Below, in pieces: positions 35,189 to 44,816 of a DNA stretch of 64,000 nucleotides. Source of the stretch: Bacteroidota bacterium. GTDB taxonomy: Bacteria; Bacteroidota; Bacteroidia; Chitinophagales; Saprospiraceae. Position 1 is the first letter of the stretch. Each line of letters starts with the position of its first letter. A program made the translations under genes and the position numbers. The DNA is taken from assembly GCA_018222965.1 (NCBI GenBank), contig JAAEZH010000001.1:222677-286676 (forward strand). Direction: 5' to 3'. The notes beneath the pieces were generated by a model. It saw nothing but the letters and a program-made list of their open reading frames with translations. It had not been told where the DNA came from and made no database searches.

Positions 35189-38100
35189 TTAATTTCTAAT
35201 CACCTTTTGTGTGTAAACCTGATCTGCTACCCGAATTTGAAGGATATAAACACCAGGTGCTTTATCCTGTAAATTGATTTCGGATACCTGACCATTGCTT
35301 TGCAGTTGGTCAAGCAGAAGTCCGCTAACGGAGAATAAGCTGATGTTACACTCTGTCAGTTCTTGCGGCAATTCCACAAAAAGGGTTTCACGTACCGGAT
35401 TCGGATATACCTGAATGCCGGCAAGCTTCGGATCGTGGGTATTGGTTCCGATCGTCAGTTCAACAGAATATGTCAGCATGCCGGATCCATCCGCGGAAGC
35501 GACATTTACATAAGCGGTATCAGGCAAGGCTGTAGGTAAGTCATAAGTAACCACGGCATCCGGATAGGAAGGCACACCTAATGTGGCCGGCACCGGACTA
35601 CCTGCAGGTAATTGCAGGCTGTAGAAAAACTTAACCGGATTGAAGTTTTCAAGCGTTTCTCCATCAATGGATAAATCCGTCAGGTAAGCATATTTATCTG
35701 CATTCGGATTCTCTTCCGATATATCGATCAGATTTCCAACCTCGTGCAGGAAAAGGCTGTTTCCGGCACCGGTTAAAGAATAATAATCCCGAATTCGGGT
35801 ATTGAGATTGGTGTCATATTCGCGGTCATGCCCCACGGTCACATAGGAACGGTATCCGTTTGGCACTACACTATTGAATCCTGGCAGATCCATATTGCTT
35901 ACAAACATAGAATCACCCGGAGCCCAACGAGCCATCAGGATATTCTCGTCAAAATCAGACAGATCGAAGGTATCGGTTACTTCGCCGTTGGCGTTGTCAA
36001 TGCGGTAAGCCTCCCCTACTCCTTCCAGTCTAACCAGTACTTCACCGGTCATTTTAGATTCATCGGCAATTACAATTCCGAGGTTATCTTCGGCATAAGG
36101 GAAAATGCCTCCGCTTGGTACAGATACCCCCGCGAAAATCGCATCACCCGGTGTATTGACTTCTGCCTGATAAGTATCCAGTCTGGCAAAGTCCTGTGTA
36201 TCATTGGATCGAACCCATCCCAAACGGTTGGCGCGAACCACAAAGTTGCTCATCAGAACAACCGGTGTTTCCAATTCAGCCCAAACCACATCATCAGCAT
36301 CGTCAAAATCACCGCTGGAAGTACCACGTGCAAGTACTACGAGGTCTGCCATTTCGAGTGCTTTGGTTTCCATGCTGTCGACATTGGAATAATCAGAATA
36401 ATCAGTTACAATTACATCGTAACCTGCATTTTCCAGGTCCACTACAAACAGGGAATCCGCATAAGGTCCGTAGGTATCGAATTCAACCCAATCTGTATTG
36501 GTTACGAAGACGATTACGCCTTCGCCCGTGCGGACAGAAAGATTGAGTGTGTAGGTCTTGGTCGTAACGCCATCATCGGCAGTTACCGTAATTACTGCAG
36601 AGCCGTCAACACTGCCCGGCTGTGCAATACTTACCGTAGCATCAGCTGCTTTGGGAAGCGCTGAAACGACAGGCTCATGTCCCGGGTTTGTGCCGGGAAG
36701 GAAAGCATAATCAATGCTGCCATTATCCGGATCGAATGGAATCGATACACCATCCACTTCAATGCGTTGCAGATCGGCATTGCCCATGCTGCTGAGATTG
36801 ATCAGGTATTCTACCTCATTCAACCAGGCCTGACGACTAAAATCTGTGAATACATAATAATCGCGGATTCGGGTAGCGAGATCGGTATCGTATTCCCGAT
36901 CGTGGCCCACAGTAACATATGAACGATAACCATTTGGCACAACGGAAGTAAATCCGGGCAGATCGCTGCTGTACACATACATGGAATCACCGGGAGTCCA
37001 ACGGGCCATCAGCACATTGTCTGCATAATCAGCCAGATCAAAAGTGTCGGTAATTTCTCCGTTGGCGTTGTCAATTCGGTAAGCTTCTCCTACTCCTTCC
37101 AGGCGTAACAAAACTTCCCCATTCAACATGGATTCATCAGCCAATACTGCACCCAGGTAATCCTCTGCGTAAGGTACCACACCATCAGGCGGAATGCTCA
37201 AACCACTAAAGATCGGATCCGCCGGAGCAGCTACATTGGCATAGAAAGTATCCAGTCTGGCAAAATCCTGTGTATCATTGGAGCCCATCCAACCCAGGCG
37301 GTTTGCACGAACCACAAAGTTGCTCATCAGCATTACGGGCGTCTTCAGATCAGACCAGATTACATCATCGGCATCGTCAAAATCTCCGCTACTCGTACCT
37401 CTTCCCAGAATAACCAGGTCGGCTTTTTTGAGCAGGTCATCTTCATCAGCCGTAACATCCGAATAATCGGAGTAGGTCGGCATGTGTACGGTGTATCCCT
37501 GGTTTCTTAGATCAGCTACATGCAGGGAGTCAGCGAAATAGCCATAAGTATCGTAAAACACCCAGTCACGCTGGGTCAGAAAAACAATCTCCGGTTTATC
37601 TACGGTAGTTCCGGAAAGGGCTGGTAAGGGAGATTCGATTGGGTTGTATGCTCCGGTCGTATCCCAGGCTACCCAGTCTATCAGGGAGCCCATACTGTTT
37701 CCACCACTTCCGTCTCCCATTTTGAAATACTGGTCGGAAGTGCCATCGGGCGAAGCAGACTGAATCAGCGGTGTATCATCTTCATCTACATACAGCGACC
37801 AGTCATTGCTTGATCCGTTGCAAACAAAACGCCAGATATGCCAGTCTGCGGCTCCGGTGAGTTCGGCTGTTTCACCAGATCGCTCAAACTTCAGATCATC
37901 ATCATAATCGATGATAAACTTTTCTCTTAAATTTACAGTTGCAAAACGTACGTCCAGGTCGAAAAGACGAACGAGTGTATCTATACCCGGTATACCACGA
38001 ACCCGCATAGCAATGGTGAGATCGTTTACTGTTGCGGGCAGGGAATTGGTAAAAGAATATTGAGAGTCGGTGTCCGGGCTGATGTAGAAGAGCAATTTGT

Positions 38101-38278
38101 TGCCCGGAATTTCCGGGTCGTCGATGACTTCGACTAAAGAGTTTGCAGAACCACTATTGGAACTAAATCCAAAATCAGTTGGAACTTCATTGGCATTGTA
38201 AACTATCCACTCCTGGCCATATAAACTGACCGAAAAGAAGAGGAAGCCTAACAACAAGGTTAGGTAACTGTTCTTCAT
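35189..38278 (-). CDS. secreted T9SS protein with a duplicated Rossmann-like module
   Basis: 1029 aa, function unknown. A signal peptide (1-21, ending YGQ) precedes a jelly-roll-like domain (about 25-215). Module A (231-495) follows, then a cadherin-like beta-sandwich (about 500-585), module B (589-852), a second beta-sandwich (865-945) and a T9SS sorting domain (953-1029, VYPNPVRETLFVEL). Modules A and B are near-copies with long identical runs, such as RGTSSGDFDDADDV, LMSNFVVRANRLGW and NGYRSYVTVGHDREYDT. Each opens like a flavodoxin or Rossmann fold (VFLTQRDW...ADLVILGRG). The 340-aa protein at 43469 carries a distant single copy. Its place after susCD suggests surface binding or processing of pectin; no enzyme motif is recognised. 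Confidence 0.75.
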   Translation of the reverse strand: MKNSYLTLLLGFLFFSVSLYGQEWIVYNANEVPTDFGFSSNSGSANSLVEVIDDPEIPGNKLLFYISPDTDSQYSFTNSLPATVNDLTIAMRVRGIPGIDTLVRLFDLDVRFATVNLREKFIIDYDDDLKFERSGETAELTGAADWHIWRFVCNGSSNDWSLYVDEDDTPLIQSASPDGTSDQYFKMGDGSGGNSMGSLIDWVAWDTTGAYNPIESPLPALSGTTVDKPEIVFLTQRDWVFYDTYGYFADSLHVADLRNQGYTVHMPTYSDYSDVTADEDDLLKKADLVILGRGTSSGDFDDADDVIWSDLKTPVMLMSNFVVRANRLGWMGSNDTQDFARLDTFYANVAAPADPIFSGLSIPPDGVVPYAEDYLGAVLADESMLNGEVLLRLEGVGEAYRIDNANGEITDTFDLADYADNVLMARWTPGDSMYVYSSDLPGFTSVVPNGYRSYVTVGHDREYDTDLATRIRDYYVFTDFSRQAWLNEVEYLINLSSMGNADLQRIEVDGVSIPFDPDNGSIDYAFLPGTNPGHEPVVSALPKAADATVSIAQPGSVDGSAVITVTADDGVTTKTYTLNLSVRTGEGVIVFVTNTDWVEFDTYGPYADSLFVVDLENAGYDVIVTDYSDYSNVDSMETKALEMADLVVLARGTSSGDFDDADDVVWAELETPVVLMSNFVVRANRLGWVRSNDTQDFARLDTYQAEVNTPGDAIFAGVSVPSGGIFPYAEDNLGIVIADESKMTGEVLVRLEGVGEAYRIDNANGEVTDTFDLSDFDENILMARWAPGDSMFVSNMDLPGFNSVVPNGYRSYVTVGHDREYDTNLNTRIRDYYSLTGAGNSLFLHEVGNLIDISEENPNADKYAYLTDLSIDGETLENFNPVKFFYSLQLPAGSPVPATLGVPSYPDAVVTYDLPTALPDTAYVNVASADGSGMLTYSVELTIGTNTHDPKLAGIQVYPNPVRETLFVELPQELTECNISLFSVSGLLLDQLQSNGQVSEINLQDKAPGVYILQIRVADQVYTQKVIRN

Positions 38279-38308
38279 TATACTTTTTTTTTATCAATGA
38301 TAGGATGC

Positions 38309-38327
38309 GGGGTGCTTGGGGCACCCC
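38309..38327. other. hairpin between susD and the 1029-aa gene
   Basis: GGGGTGC (38309-38315) pairs with GCACCCC (38321-38327). A second, imperfect inverted repeat lies at about 38332-38412 with outer arms TAGATTT/AAATCTA and inner GGGCCC blocks. On the minus strand these precede the 1029-aa gene without a poly-T, so partial attenuation or mRNA protection is possible. Confidence 0.55.
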
Positions 38328-38414
38328 AATTCCTCTTTAGATTTCGAAAGTTGGAAAGGGCCCCTTTTCAGCGCTTTAAAAAGAAAAGAGGGCCCTCTTC
38401 CAAATCTATCCGAA

Positions 38415-40208
38415 TCAATATCCTGGATTCTGATAACCAACAGCGTTGGTCATCGCATCAATTTGCGTTTGTGGGATAAAGCGTAATTTATGGTACTCCT
38501 GAATGTATGGAGCAGCATCTGTGTTGTAAGCAGAGACACGCTCTACCAGTTTACCGGTACGCTTTAAGTCGAAGAATCGCTGGTATTCTGTAGCCAGTTC
38601 CCGAGCACGTTCGTCGAGGATAAAATCAATATCCAACTCGTCAATGGAAATTTCCATTGCTGCTTCCATGCCGTCATAGGCACGTGAACGACGCAACTGA
38701 TTCATGAAATCCAATGCCACACTCTTGTCACCACCCAGCATCTCTGCTTCTGCAACAATCAGGTACATTTCCGCAATTCGGAATACCATAGCGTCGCGTT
38801 CGCTAAACTGGGTAGCAATTTCCAAACGGGTTGGATCTTCATATTTTTTTGTAATCGGGAAATAGAACTGACGATTGATGATATCGTCATTTGGTGTTCC
38901 GTCTGCCAGATACATATCGTTGATATCAAACATCAGGAAACCACCTTCCGGGTCAAACTGGCGGATCGCATCTTCCTGCAGACGTGCACGCGCATCATCC
39001 GGCAATGGTTGCTTGTAAAAAGCAATAGAAGTATCTCCTACGCTAAACAAGGGCTGTCCCTGCAGGTTGGCCGGAACCGATAACTCATCATCGCCAATCC
39101 AGTAAGTATCATCAGACCAGGTTGGGATGTTTTCAGAGTTGCAATACCAGGTATTTTTGAAGGAAGCGTAAAAACGCTCATCTATGGTCTCGTCAAAAAG
39201 CTCAATGAAGAAACGGGTAGGCATCCAACGCTGGAAACCACGGCCATTTTCCAAATCACGAACCATTCCCCAGGAGGTATTCTCATACCGAATTTCGTAC
39301 ATCAGGTGACCGGTGTTACCTCCGTCACGCTGAATCAAACCGGCGCCGTTATACTCATCACCTACAACATCCGTCAGGTTGGTTCGGGTATATTCCGGAT
39401 CATCGGAATAATTTACGGCCCATACCACCTCTGAATTCTTGATGTTGTTTATATCAAAAATAGATGCATAGTCGTCAATCAGGGCAAAATCGTAATTGTT
39501 GATTACGTTTTGGGCATAGATTGATGCACTGTCGTAGTTTTCGTAGTACAGGTGTACCCGTGCCAGCATGGCTTCAGTAGCTGCTTTATCCGGACGACCA
39601 TAATCTTCGCCCAGTGCACGATCTTCTACCCGGTTCAGGGCAGTGTGTAAATCGCTAATGATCTGATCGTGCCAAACGGAAAGGTCGGTACGATTGGCTT
39701 CGTGTACAGCCAATTCACTTGGCTCCAGGCTAAAGTGTACCCCTCCCCAAATCTCCGAAATCAGCCACAAGTAGTGGGCACGCAAATAGCTAACCTCCCC
39801 ACGGCGTTGCTCGCGCAAGTCATCGCTTTCATAAGGAACTTCGTCAATATTTGTCAGGATGATGTTGCAGGTATTTAGCGCTTTGTATAACTCGCGCCAC
39901 ATAGCACCAACACGTTCCTGTTCTTCCGAAGTTGTAAAGGTCTCGTAGGTACAAAATCCGCGGGAACGGTTATCCAATCCCCAGGTATAAAGATCTGTAC
40001 CTGCCTCTGTAAGATCCCATCCGTTTTCTTTTCCGTACCAGGCACGCAGGGTAACAAAAGAGGAATTAATCAGGGTTTCGAAAGTCTGCTCTGAATCCGT
40101 GATACTGGCAGAGTTTACCCCACTTTTAAAATCTTCTTCCAGGAATTTTTGGCAGGCGGTCAAGCCGAATACCATCACCAGAGAAGTTATAAATATGCTT
40201 TTTTTCAT
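38415..40208 (-). CDS. susD: SusD/RagB-family glycan-binding lipoprotein
   Basis: This is the outer-membrane lid lipoprotein that binds oligosaccharides for its SusC partner. It is 597 aa with lipobox signal (VFGLTAC). The TPR-like SusD fold shows RAHYLWLISEIWGGVHFSLEP near residue 145, and the C-terminal RagB segment has FRIAEMYLIVAEAEML and LDFILDERARELATEYQRFFDLKRTGKL. It lies directly downstream of susC, as is universal. The pectin context predicts a galacturonan- or rhamnogalacturonan-derived ligand. Confidence 0.96.
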   Translation of the reverse strand: MKKSIFITSLVMVFGLTACQKFLEEDFKSGVNSASITDSEQTFETLINSSFVTLRAWYGKENGWDLTEAGTDLYTWGLDNRSRGFCTYETFTTSEEQERVGAMWRELYKALNTCNIILTNIDEVPYESDDLREQRRGEVSYLRAHYLWLISEIWGGVHFSLEPSELAVHEANRTDLSVWHDQIISDLHTALNRVEDRALGEDYGRPDKAATEAMLARVHLYYENYDSASIYAQNVINNYDFALIDDYASIFDINNIKNSEVVWAVNYSDDPEYTRTNLTDVVGDEYNGAGLIQRDGGNTGHLMYEIRYENTSWGMVRDLENGRGFQRWMPTRFFIELFDETIDERFYASFKNTWYCNSENIPTWSDDTYWIGDDELSVPANLQGQPLFSVGDTSIAFYKQPLPDDARARLQEDAIRQFDPEGGFLMFDINDMYLADGTPNDDIINRQFYFPITKKYEDPTRLEIATQFSERDAMVFRIAEMYLIVAEAEMLGGDKSVALDFMNQLRRSRAYDGMEAAMEISIDELDIDFILDERARELATEYQRFFDLKRTGKLVERVSAYNTDAAPYIQEYHKLRFIPQTQIDAMTNAVGYQNPGY

Positions 40209-40233
40209 TGTTTTCTATTTTTTCATTCTGCCT

Positions 40234-40242
40234 TTCGGCGAA
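40234..40242. repeat. intergenic copy of the WTTCGSCGAAW iterated palindrome
   Basis: GCCTTTCGGCGAAATG lies in the 46-bp gap between the susC stop and the susD start. Confidence 0.7.
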
Positions 40243-40254
40243 ATGTCCATCCGA

Positions 40255-43203
40255 TTAAAAGGTCACATCTACTCCAAAGAGCCACAGACGGGCCAATGGC
40301 CAGTTGATACTACCATTGCGTTCCGGATCCAGGCCATCAAACAAATTACTGTGGAGGATAGCTACATTACGACCGGATGCATAAAAACGGATATTGGAGA
40401 ACGGTCCGTTACCTAAAACACTTTCAGGAAGACGGTATCCCAATGTGACGTTACGCAATTTCACAAAAGACCCGTTGCGGTAACGCAGGGTGTATTCGTA
40501 AGGCAATTCGGCTAGTGCCGAGTTATAAGCCGGGTACTCATTCGTTGGGTTTACCGGCGTCCAGTAATCAACGGCAAGCATGTTGTCATACATACGCGGG
40601 TCAAAGCTGTATGCTCCGGCATCGATCATGTGACCGATCTTTGCGTAAATATTTACGGTAAGATCAAAGTTGAAGAACTCGAAAGTGTTGATGATACTGG
40701 CACTCCAAAGCGGGTTGGATGTACCCAATACCTGGCGGTCGTCGAAGTTGATGGTATCGTTTCCGTCAAAGTCTTCTACTTTGATGGTACCCAAACCGCC
40801 GAAGAGCGGATCGTCCTCTTCCCCCAGTTGCCAGATTCCCGTTTTATTGAAATCATAGTATACATCAATTGGCTGTCCCACAAACCAGAGGTTCCCCTCA
40901 TCTTCCGTCAAACCAGAAGCCAATTCTGTAATTTTCTCGCGGGAACCGAAGAAAGTAAACTCGGTACTCCAGTCGAAATTCTCTGTATTAAAGTTATAGG
41001 AGCGCAGGTACAATTCCCATCCATAGGATTCTGTGGCACCTGCATTCACAAATACGTTGTCAAATCCAGTGGAAGGAGGCAGTTGATCCTGTAGCAGAAG
41101 GCGGTCTGTATTGGATCTAAACAAATCCAGTGTACCACTCAAACGATTGTTGAAAAAACCGAAATCCACACCCAGGTTAAATTGGCGGGTACGTTCCCAA
41201 CGCAGATCCGCACTTGCCAGTGCAATCGGACGATAACCAAAGGCTTCTGTTTCATTGCCCGGCTCCCCGAACTGGTAGTAGAGCGGATTGGCATTCAGCG
41301 CTGCAGCTGTAGAATAAGGAGCAATGGATGCATTACCCGTTACACCATATCCAACACGGAGTTTCATGTCGGTGATCAGTTCGCTATCGGTCAAAAAGTC
41401 TTCGTTGCTCAACACCCAGGCAGCCGAAGCAGCCGGGAAGAAATCCCATTTGTTGCCTTCACTCAATTGAGATGCACCGTCAAAACGGCCGGAAACATTG
41501 AAGATGTATTTATTGTCAAAGCTGTAGTTTGCCCGTCCGAAGAAGGAAACCAGGGCTGACTCACGCAGGGAGCTTTCTGTAATTTGATTCTTATTGGAAG
41601 CGAGGTTGTACCAAAGAGTTTGGTCAAACTGTTGCTCCTGGCCATCAATGCCATAGAACTCGTAGATGTCTTCCTGTACCTCATGCCCGAGGGTCAGATT
41701 CAGGAAGCTGGCACCGATCTCCTGATTGTAGGTCAGGATATTATTCCACAGCCAGCCGTAGTTATTGTATTGGTCAATACCAGACATGGTGAATCCTTCG
41801 TTTTCTGCTTTTTGCGGATACATGTATCCGAAGCGGCGAAGGGAAACATCCCCATTCAGGTTTGTGCGGAAAGTAAGATTTGGAAGGATCTGAACTTGTC
41901 CGTAAACAGTAGAAAAGATACGCGTTGTACGGTCCTGTTCTTCGTCTTCGAGATAAGCCAATGGGCTTTTCCGCGGATTGGCGAAGTTTGGCTGGAAAAT
42001 GTAGTTGCCCAGGCTGTCGTATGCTTCCACAATGGGAGATTGATACACAGCATCTGTAAAGCGAGGGCCCCGTCCGTCGCGCTGGCGGTGGGAGAATACA
42101 GAAGACATCCCCACTTTTATCCAGTCATTTACTTTGGTATCCATGTTGTTTTGGAAAACAAAGCGCTCGAAGTTGTCTGACTTCATTACCCCTTTCTCCT
42201 TGAAGTAGGTAAGAGAGGTATTATAGCCAAAGTTTTGGCTTCCACCTTCAAAACCAAGGCGGATACTTTGCTGGATTCCGGTTTGAGAAACCAGATCCTG
42301 CCAGTTTGTTTCTGTTCCGTCTTCGAAACCGGCGAGTTCGTCGCCGAGGAAAACGTTTTGTGGATTAGGCTCGGTATCCCAATCGTCAAAATCTTTATTG
42401 GCATCAATCTTTGCCTGGATATACCCATCGCGGCCATAAACCGGCACTTGTTGGAATGCCTCCGCAATACCATAGTATGTATTCACATGGATTGCTGAAC
42501 GTTTGGCGGTTCCGCGCTTGGTTGTAATGAGTATTACTCCGTTTGCACCACGAGAACCGTAAATAGCTGTTGAAGATGCATCTTTCAGTACCTCAACAGA
42601 CTTAATATCTTCAGGGGCAATGTCGATATTATCTCCATAAGGAACACCATCAACCATTACCAGCGGGCCGTTGCTCGCATTCAAAGAACGCTTGCCCCGA
42701 ATGAGCAGTCCGACGTCAGAACCGGCGCGGCCGTTATCTCTTGAAATAGCCATACCCGGAACCCGTCCTTGTAAGGCTTCAAATACGTTACCGGATTTCA
42801 CATCAGTAAGCGCTTCTTCTTCAACAGAGAAGATGGCACCGGTAACATCACTTTTACGCATGCTACCATAACCCACTACTACAATCTCGTTGAGGAGTGT
42901 TACGTCCGATTCCATTTCGAGATCTATGGTCGTTCTGTTATTTACAGCAATTTTAGTGGGTCGATAACCTACATAAGTAAAAACCAGGGTATCAGAACCC
43001 GCAGCTTCGATGCTGTAGTTGCCCTCGTAGTCTGTAGAGACACCAAGGCCGGAGGATTGTGCTACCACGTTTACACCGATCAGGGTCTCACCTGTATTGT
43101 CAGAAACCGTACCAGTGACGGTTTGAGCCAGGCCTGCCTGACAGATCCAAAAACTTAGTCCCAGGAGCAGCCATGACACCTTTCTGTAAAAAGGAATTTT
43201 CAT
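40255..43203 (-). CDS. susC: SusC/RagA-family TonB-dependent outer-membrane transporter
   Basis: This porin imports oligosaccharides, powered by TonB. The start at 43203 (MKIPFYRKVSW) gives a proper signal peptide (ending GLAQ); the codon at 43254 would add a non-conserved lead. A carboxypeptidase-like domain (VTGTVSDNTGETLIGVNV) comes first, then the SusC box LLNEIVVVGYGSMRKSDVTGA, the plug, and a 22-strand barrel ending LARLWLFGVDVTF. There is no STN domain, so it is not a FecA-type signal transducer. Partner SusD follows. In Bacteroidota loci this pair defines the substrate uptake system, here of pectic oligosaccharides. Confidence 0.97.
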   Translation of the reverse strand: MKIPFYRKVSWLLLGLSFWICQAGLAQTVTGTVSDNTGETLIGVNVVAQSSGLGVSTDYEGNYSIEAAGSDTLVFTYVGYRPTKIAVNNRTTIDLEMESDVTLLNEIVVVGYGSMRKSDVTGAIFSVEEEALTDVKSGNVFEALQGRVPGMAISRDNGRAGSDVGLLIRGKRSLNASNGPLVMVDGVPYGDNIDIAPEDIKSVEVLKDASSTAIYGSRGANGVILITTKRGTAKRSAIHVNTYYGIAEAFQQVPVYGRDGYIQAKIDANKDFDDWDTEPNPQNVFLGDELAGFEDGTETNWQDLVSQTGIQQSIRLGFEGGSQNFGYNTSLTYFKEKGVMKSDNFERFVFQNNMDTKVNDWIKVGMSSVFSHRQRDGRGPRFTDAVYQSPIVEAYDSLGNYIFQPNFANPRKSPLAYLEDEEQDRTTRIFSTVYGQVQILPNLTFRTNLNGDVSLRRFGYMYPQKAENEGFTMSGIDQYNNYGWLWNNILTYNQEIGASFLNLTLGHEVQEDIYEFYGIDGQEQQFDQTLWYNLASNKNQITESSLRESALVSFFGRANYSFDNKYIFNVSGRFDGASQLSEGNKWDFFPAASAAWVLSNEDFLTDSELITDMKLRVGYGVTGNASIAPYSTAAALNANPLYYQFGEPGNETEAFGYRPIALASADLRWERTRQFNLGVDFGFFNNRLSGTLDLFRSNTDRLLLQDQLPPSTGFDNVFVNAGATESYGWELYLRSYNFNTENFDWSTEFTFFGSREKITELASGLTEDEGNLWFVGQPIDVYYDFNKTGIWQLGEEDDPLFGGLGTIKVEDFDGNDTINFDDRQVLGTSNPLWSASIINTFEFFNFDLTVNIYAKIGHMIDAGAYSFDPRMYDNMLAVDYWTPVNPTNEYPAYNSALAELPYEYTLRYRNGSFVKLRNVTLGYRLPESVLGNGPFSNIRFYASGRNVAILHSNLFDGLDPERNGSINWPLARLWLFGVDVTF

Positions 43204-43414
43204 AAGTCGACTTGATTTTAATTGAATTTCGGGAAAGGCAGTAAGGTCATACACGCTCCAACATTCGGCGAAAGCCTACCGTCCGTTTCCATGGCTAAAT
43301 GTGACAAAATATTCTTTTTACTGGGGTAATTTCGTTTATGCAGGCCCAGTATGTCTTGTTTTTGGCTAGAGAAAAGCAAAAACATTGTGCGCTAACAGAA
43401 GTAGGTTTAAAGAG
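43204..43414. promoter_or_regulatory. regulatory region upstream of susC
   Basis: About 210 bp between the terminator of the preceding gene and susC. It probably holds the susC promoter; the best -7 candidate, TATTTTG on the minus strand near 43310, is one base short of the consensus. A WTTCGSCGAAW copy sits at 43264-43272. No operator for a known regulator was recognised. Confidence 0.45.
43264..43272. repeat. intergenic copy of the WTTCGSCGAAW iterated palindrome
   Basis: ACATTCGGCGAAAGCC lies in the presumed susC leader, 60 bp upstream of its ATG. Confidence 0.7.
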
Positions 43415-43451
43415 ACCGGGCACGCGGAAAGTTTCTTTTCCCGCGCCCGGT
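43415..43451 (-). terminator. terminator after the 340-aa T9SS protein gene
   Basis: ACCGGGC.CGCGG (43415-43427) pairs with CCGCGCCCGGT (43441-43451), with one bulged position. On the minus strand it follows the gene ending at 43469 and is trailed by CTCTTT. It separates that gene from susC. Confidence 0.7.
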
Positions 43452-43468
43452 TCTTTTATAGCTAGTTC

Positions 43469-44491
43469 TTATTGACGAATCATTTTTCCGCTACCGGCGA
43501 AAAGGCCGTCAGCAAAAAGAGTGTATACATACATACCTGGAGTCAGGTTTGCATTTTCGTAAATCATTTCCTGAGAACCGGCAGTGAAAGACGCCTGCTC
43601 AACAGAAACCAGTTTACCAAATACGTCATAAACACGCAGCTCCATGTCAGCAGCTTCTTTCAACTCGAAAGAGATGGTAGTAGAAACAGTGAATGGGTTT
43701 GGGCTGTTGATCAGAGTACCTTCCAGTACATCAGTCTCTACAGTAGAGCTGAGGTTGCCAAGTACCCACTCAACAGAGTTGCCCAAAACAGCGTAGAAGT
43801 CATCAGTTGCAGCTCCCAATCCGTTGTCGTGAACACCCCAGATAACCAGACGGTGCTGGAGTGGGTTGGTAGCGTCGTCAGCATCCGGCTCAACAGTCCA
43901 GAAAGTATTCAGACCATCCTCTGTTGCAATTTGCGCATGTGCAGTTGCTGCAGCCTGTGGCAGGTCAAACCAAACCACTTCCGGAGGAAGCGTACCTTCT
44001 TCAGACCAGGCAAAGTCTTCGCCGTTACCGAGACCGGCGGCAGAGAAGATTACGTGATCCGAAACTACTGTATTGGAATAATGGTCAGGAATAACCGGAG
44101 TAATACCATTAGCGCCATCCTCGCGGATCTGACCAAAGTCATCGTCGCTTGCAAGAAGGTTCCAACGGTTGCTTCGTGGGCAATAGCCTTCGAGGCTTAC
44201 ACAAGGAACCGGAAAACCAGAGTCAGCAAAAGGTACAACTGCGCTTGAGCTCAGTGCCTCACCAAATACGATTACATCGGCATTGGTATCTGTGTGGGTA
44301 GTAATGGTGTAATCACCACTTCCTACAACCGTAACAGTATAACCCATTGCTTCCAGTTCTGCTGAAACAATTGCGTCGTTTCCGTCAGCAGGTGAGTTTG
44401 CAGAAATGTAAGTCAGGTTTGTCTGAGCCAGGGCAAGACCCGGAATCAAAAAACAGATGGCCATTGCCAGTGTGTAAATGTGTCGCTTCAT
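43469..44491 (-). CDS. secreted T9SS protein with a single Rossmann-like module
   Basis: 340 aa, function unknown. A signal peptide (1-22, ending ALAQ) precedes a module (about 24-245) that opens with LTYISANSPADGNDAIVSAELEAMGYTVTVV and has an ADVIVFGEALSS strand. It is a distant relative of the modules in the 1029-aa protein. The T9SS sorting domain is at about 258-340 (NSPNPFTVSTTISFEL...GKMIRQ). The gene has its own terminator and lies between the pectin enzyme operon and susC. It may be a surface-bound accessory protein; no enzyme motif is visible. Confidence 0.7.
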   Translation of the reverse strand: MKRHIYTLAMAICFLIPGLALAQTNLTYISANSPADGNDAIVSAELEAMGYTVTVVGSGDYTITTHTDTNADVIVFGEALSSSAVVPFADSGFPVPCVSLEGYCPRSNRWNLLASDDDFGQIREDGANGITPVIPDHYSNTVVSDHVIFSAAGLGNGEDFAWSEEGTLPPEVVWFDLPQAAATAHAQIATEDGLNTFWTVEPDADDATNPLQHRLVIWGVHDNGLGAATDDFYAVLGNSVEWVLGNLSSTVETDVLEGTLINSPNPFTVSTTISFELKEAADMELRVYDVFGKLVSVEQASFTAGSQEMIYENANLTPGMYVYTLFADGLFAGSGKMIRQ

Positions 44492-44760
44492 AATAAAGAG
44501 TGTTAAAATTTTGAATTAATGGTTTGGGATAACATACTCCCGTAATTGTATTCTGCAAGGTAGGCAGCCCCCCCCTGAGCAGGCATCGCATTTTTTATCA
44601 AATGCTATTCAAAAAGTAACAACGGGGTAATAAAATGCTGAATTACAAGGCTTCCGGCTTATTACCATCTAAAAACAACCTCAACTCAATACATAATTTT
44701 GTTTTCGCAACAATACTCAAATATTTGATGCCAAAAGGTCTTTTTGAGGCTTTGGAAATC
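44492..44760. other. gene-free stretch upstream of the 340-aa T9SS protein gene
   Basis: About 270 bp that should contain the leftward promoter of the 340-aa gene. A run of eight C lies at 44568-44575. No exact TAnnTTTG with good spacing was found, and nothing else is evident. Confidence 0.45.
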
Positions 44761-44790
44761 AAAAAAAGGCCACTGCGAGCAGTGACCTTT
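44761..44790 (-). terminator. terminator of the pectin enzyme operon
   Basis: On the minus strand AAAAGGTCACTGC (44790-44778) pairs with GCAGTGGCCTTTT (44775-44763), with one mismatch, followed by more T. It marks the end of the long operon whose last gene is the pectin methylesterase at 44817. Confidence 0.88.
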
Positions 44791-44816
44791 TCCAAAACTT
44801 ATTTGCCAAAATCAGG

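Noticed and set aside
35828-36664. 278-aa open frame on the plus strand
   Set aside because: It lies wholly opposite the duplicated-module protein, which has a signal peptide, repeats and sorting domain; the shadow has none.
35189-38278. Internal repeats of the 1029-aa gene as a mobile element or assembly error
   Set aside because: The two modules differ by many scattered substitutions and keep the frame and linker domains, so a true intragenic duplication is more likely.
44568-44575. Run of eight C as a phase-variation tract
   Set aside because: It lies outside any gene and about 75 bp upstream of a start codon, with no promoter spacer visible around it; too weak to claim.
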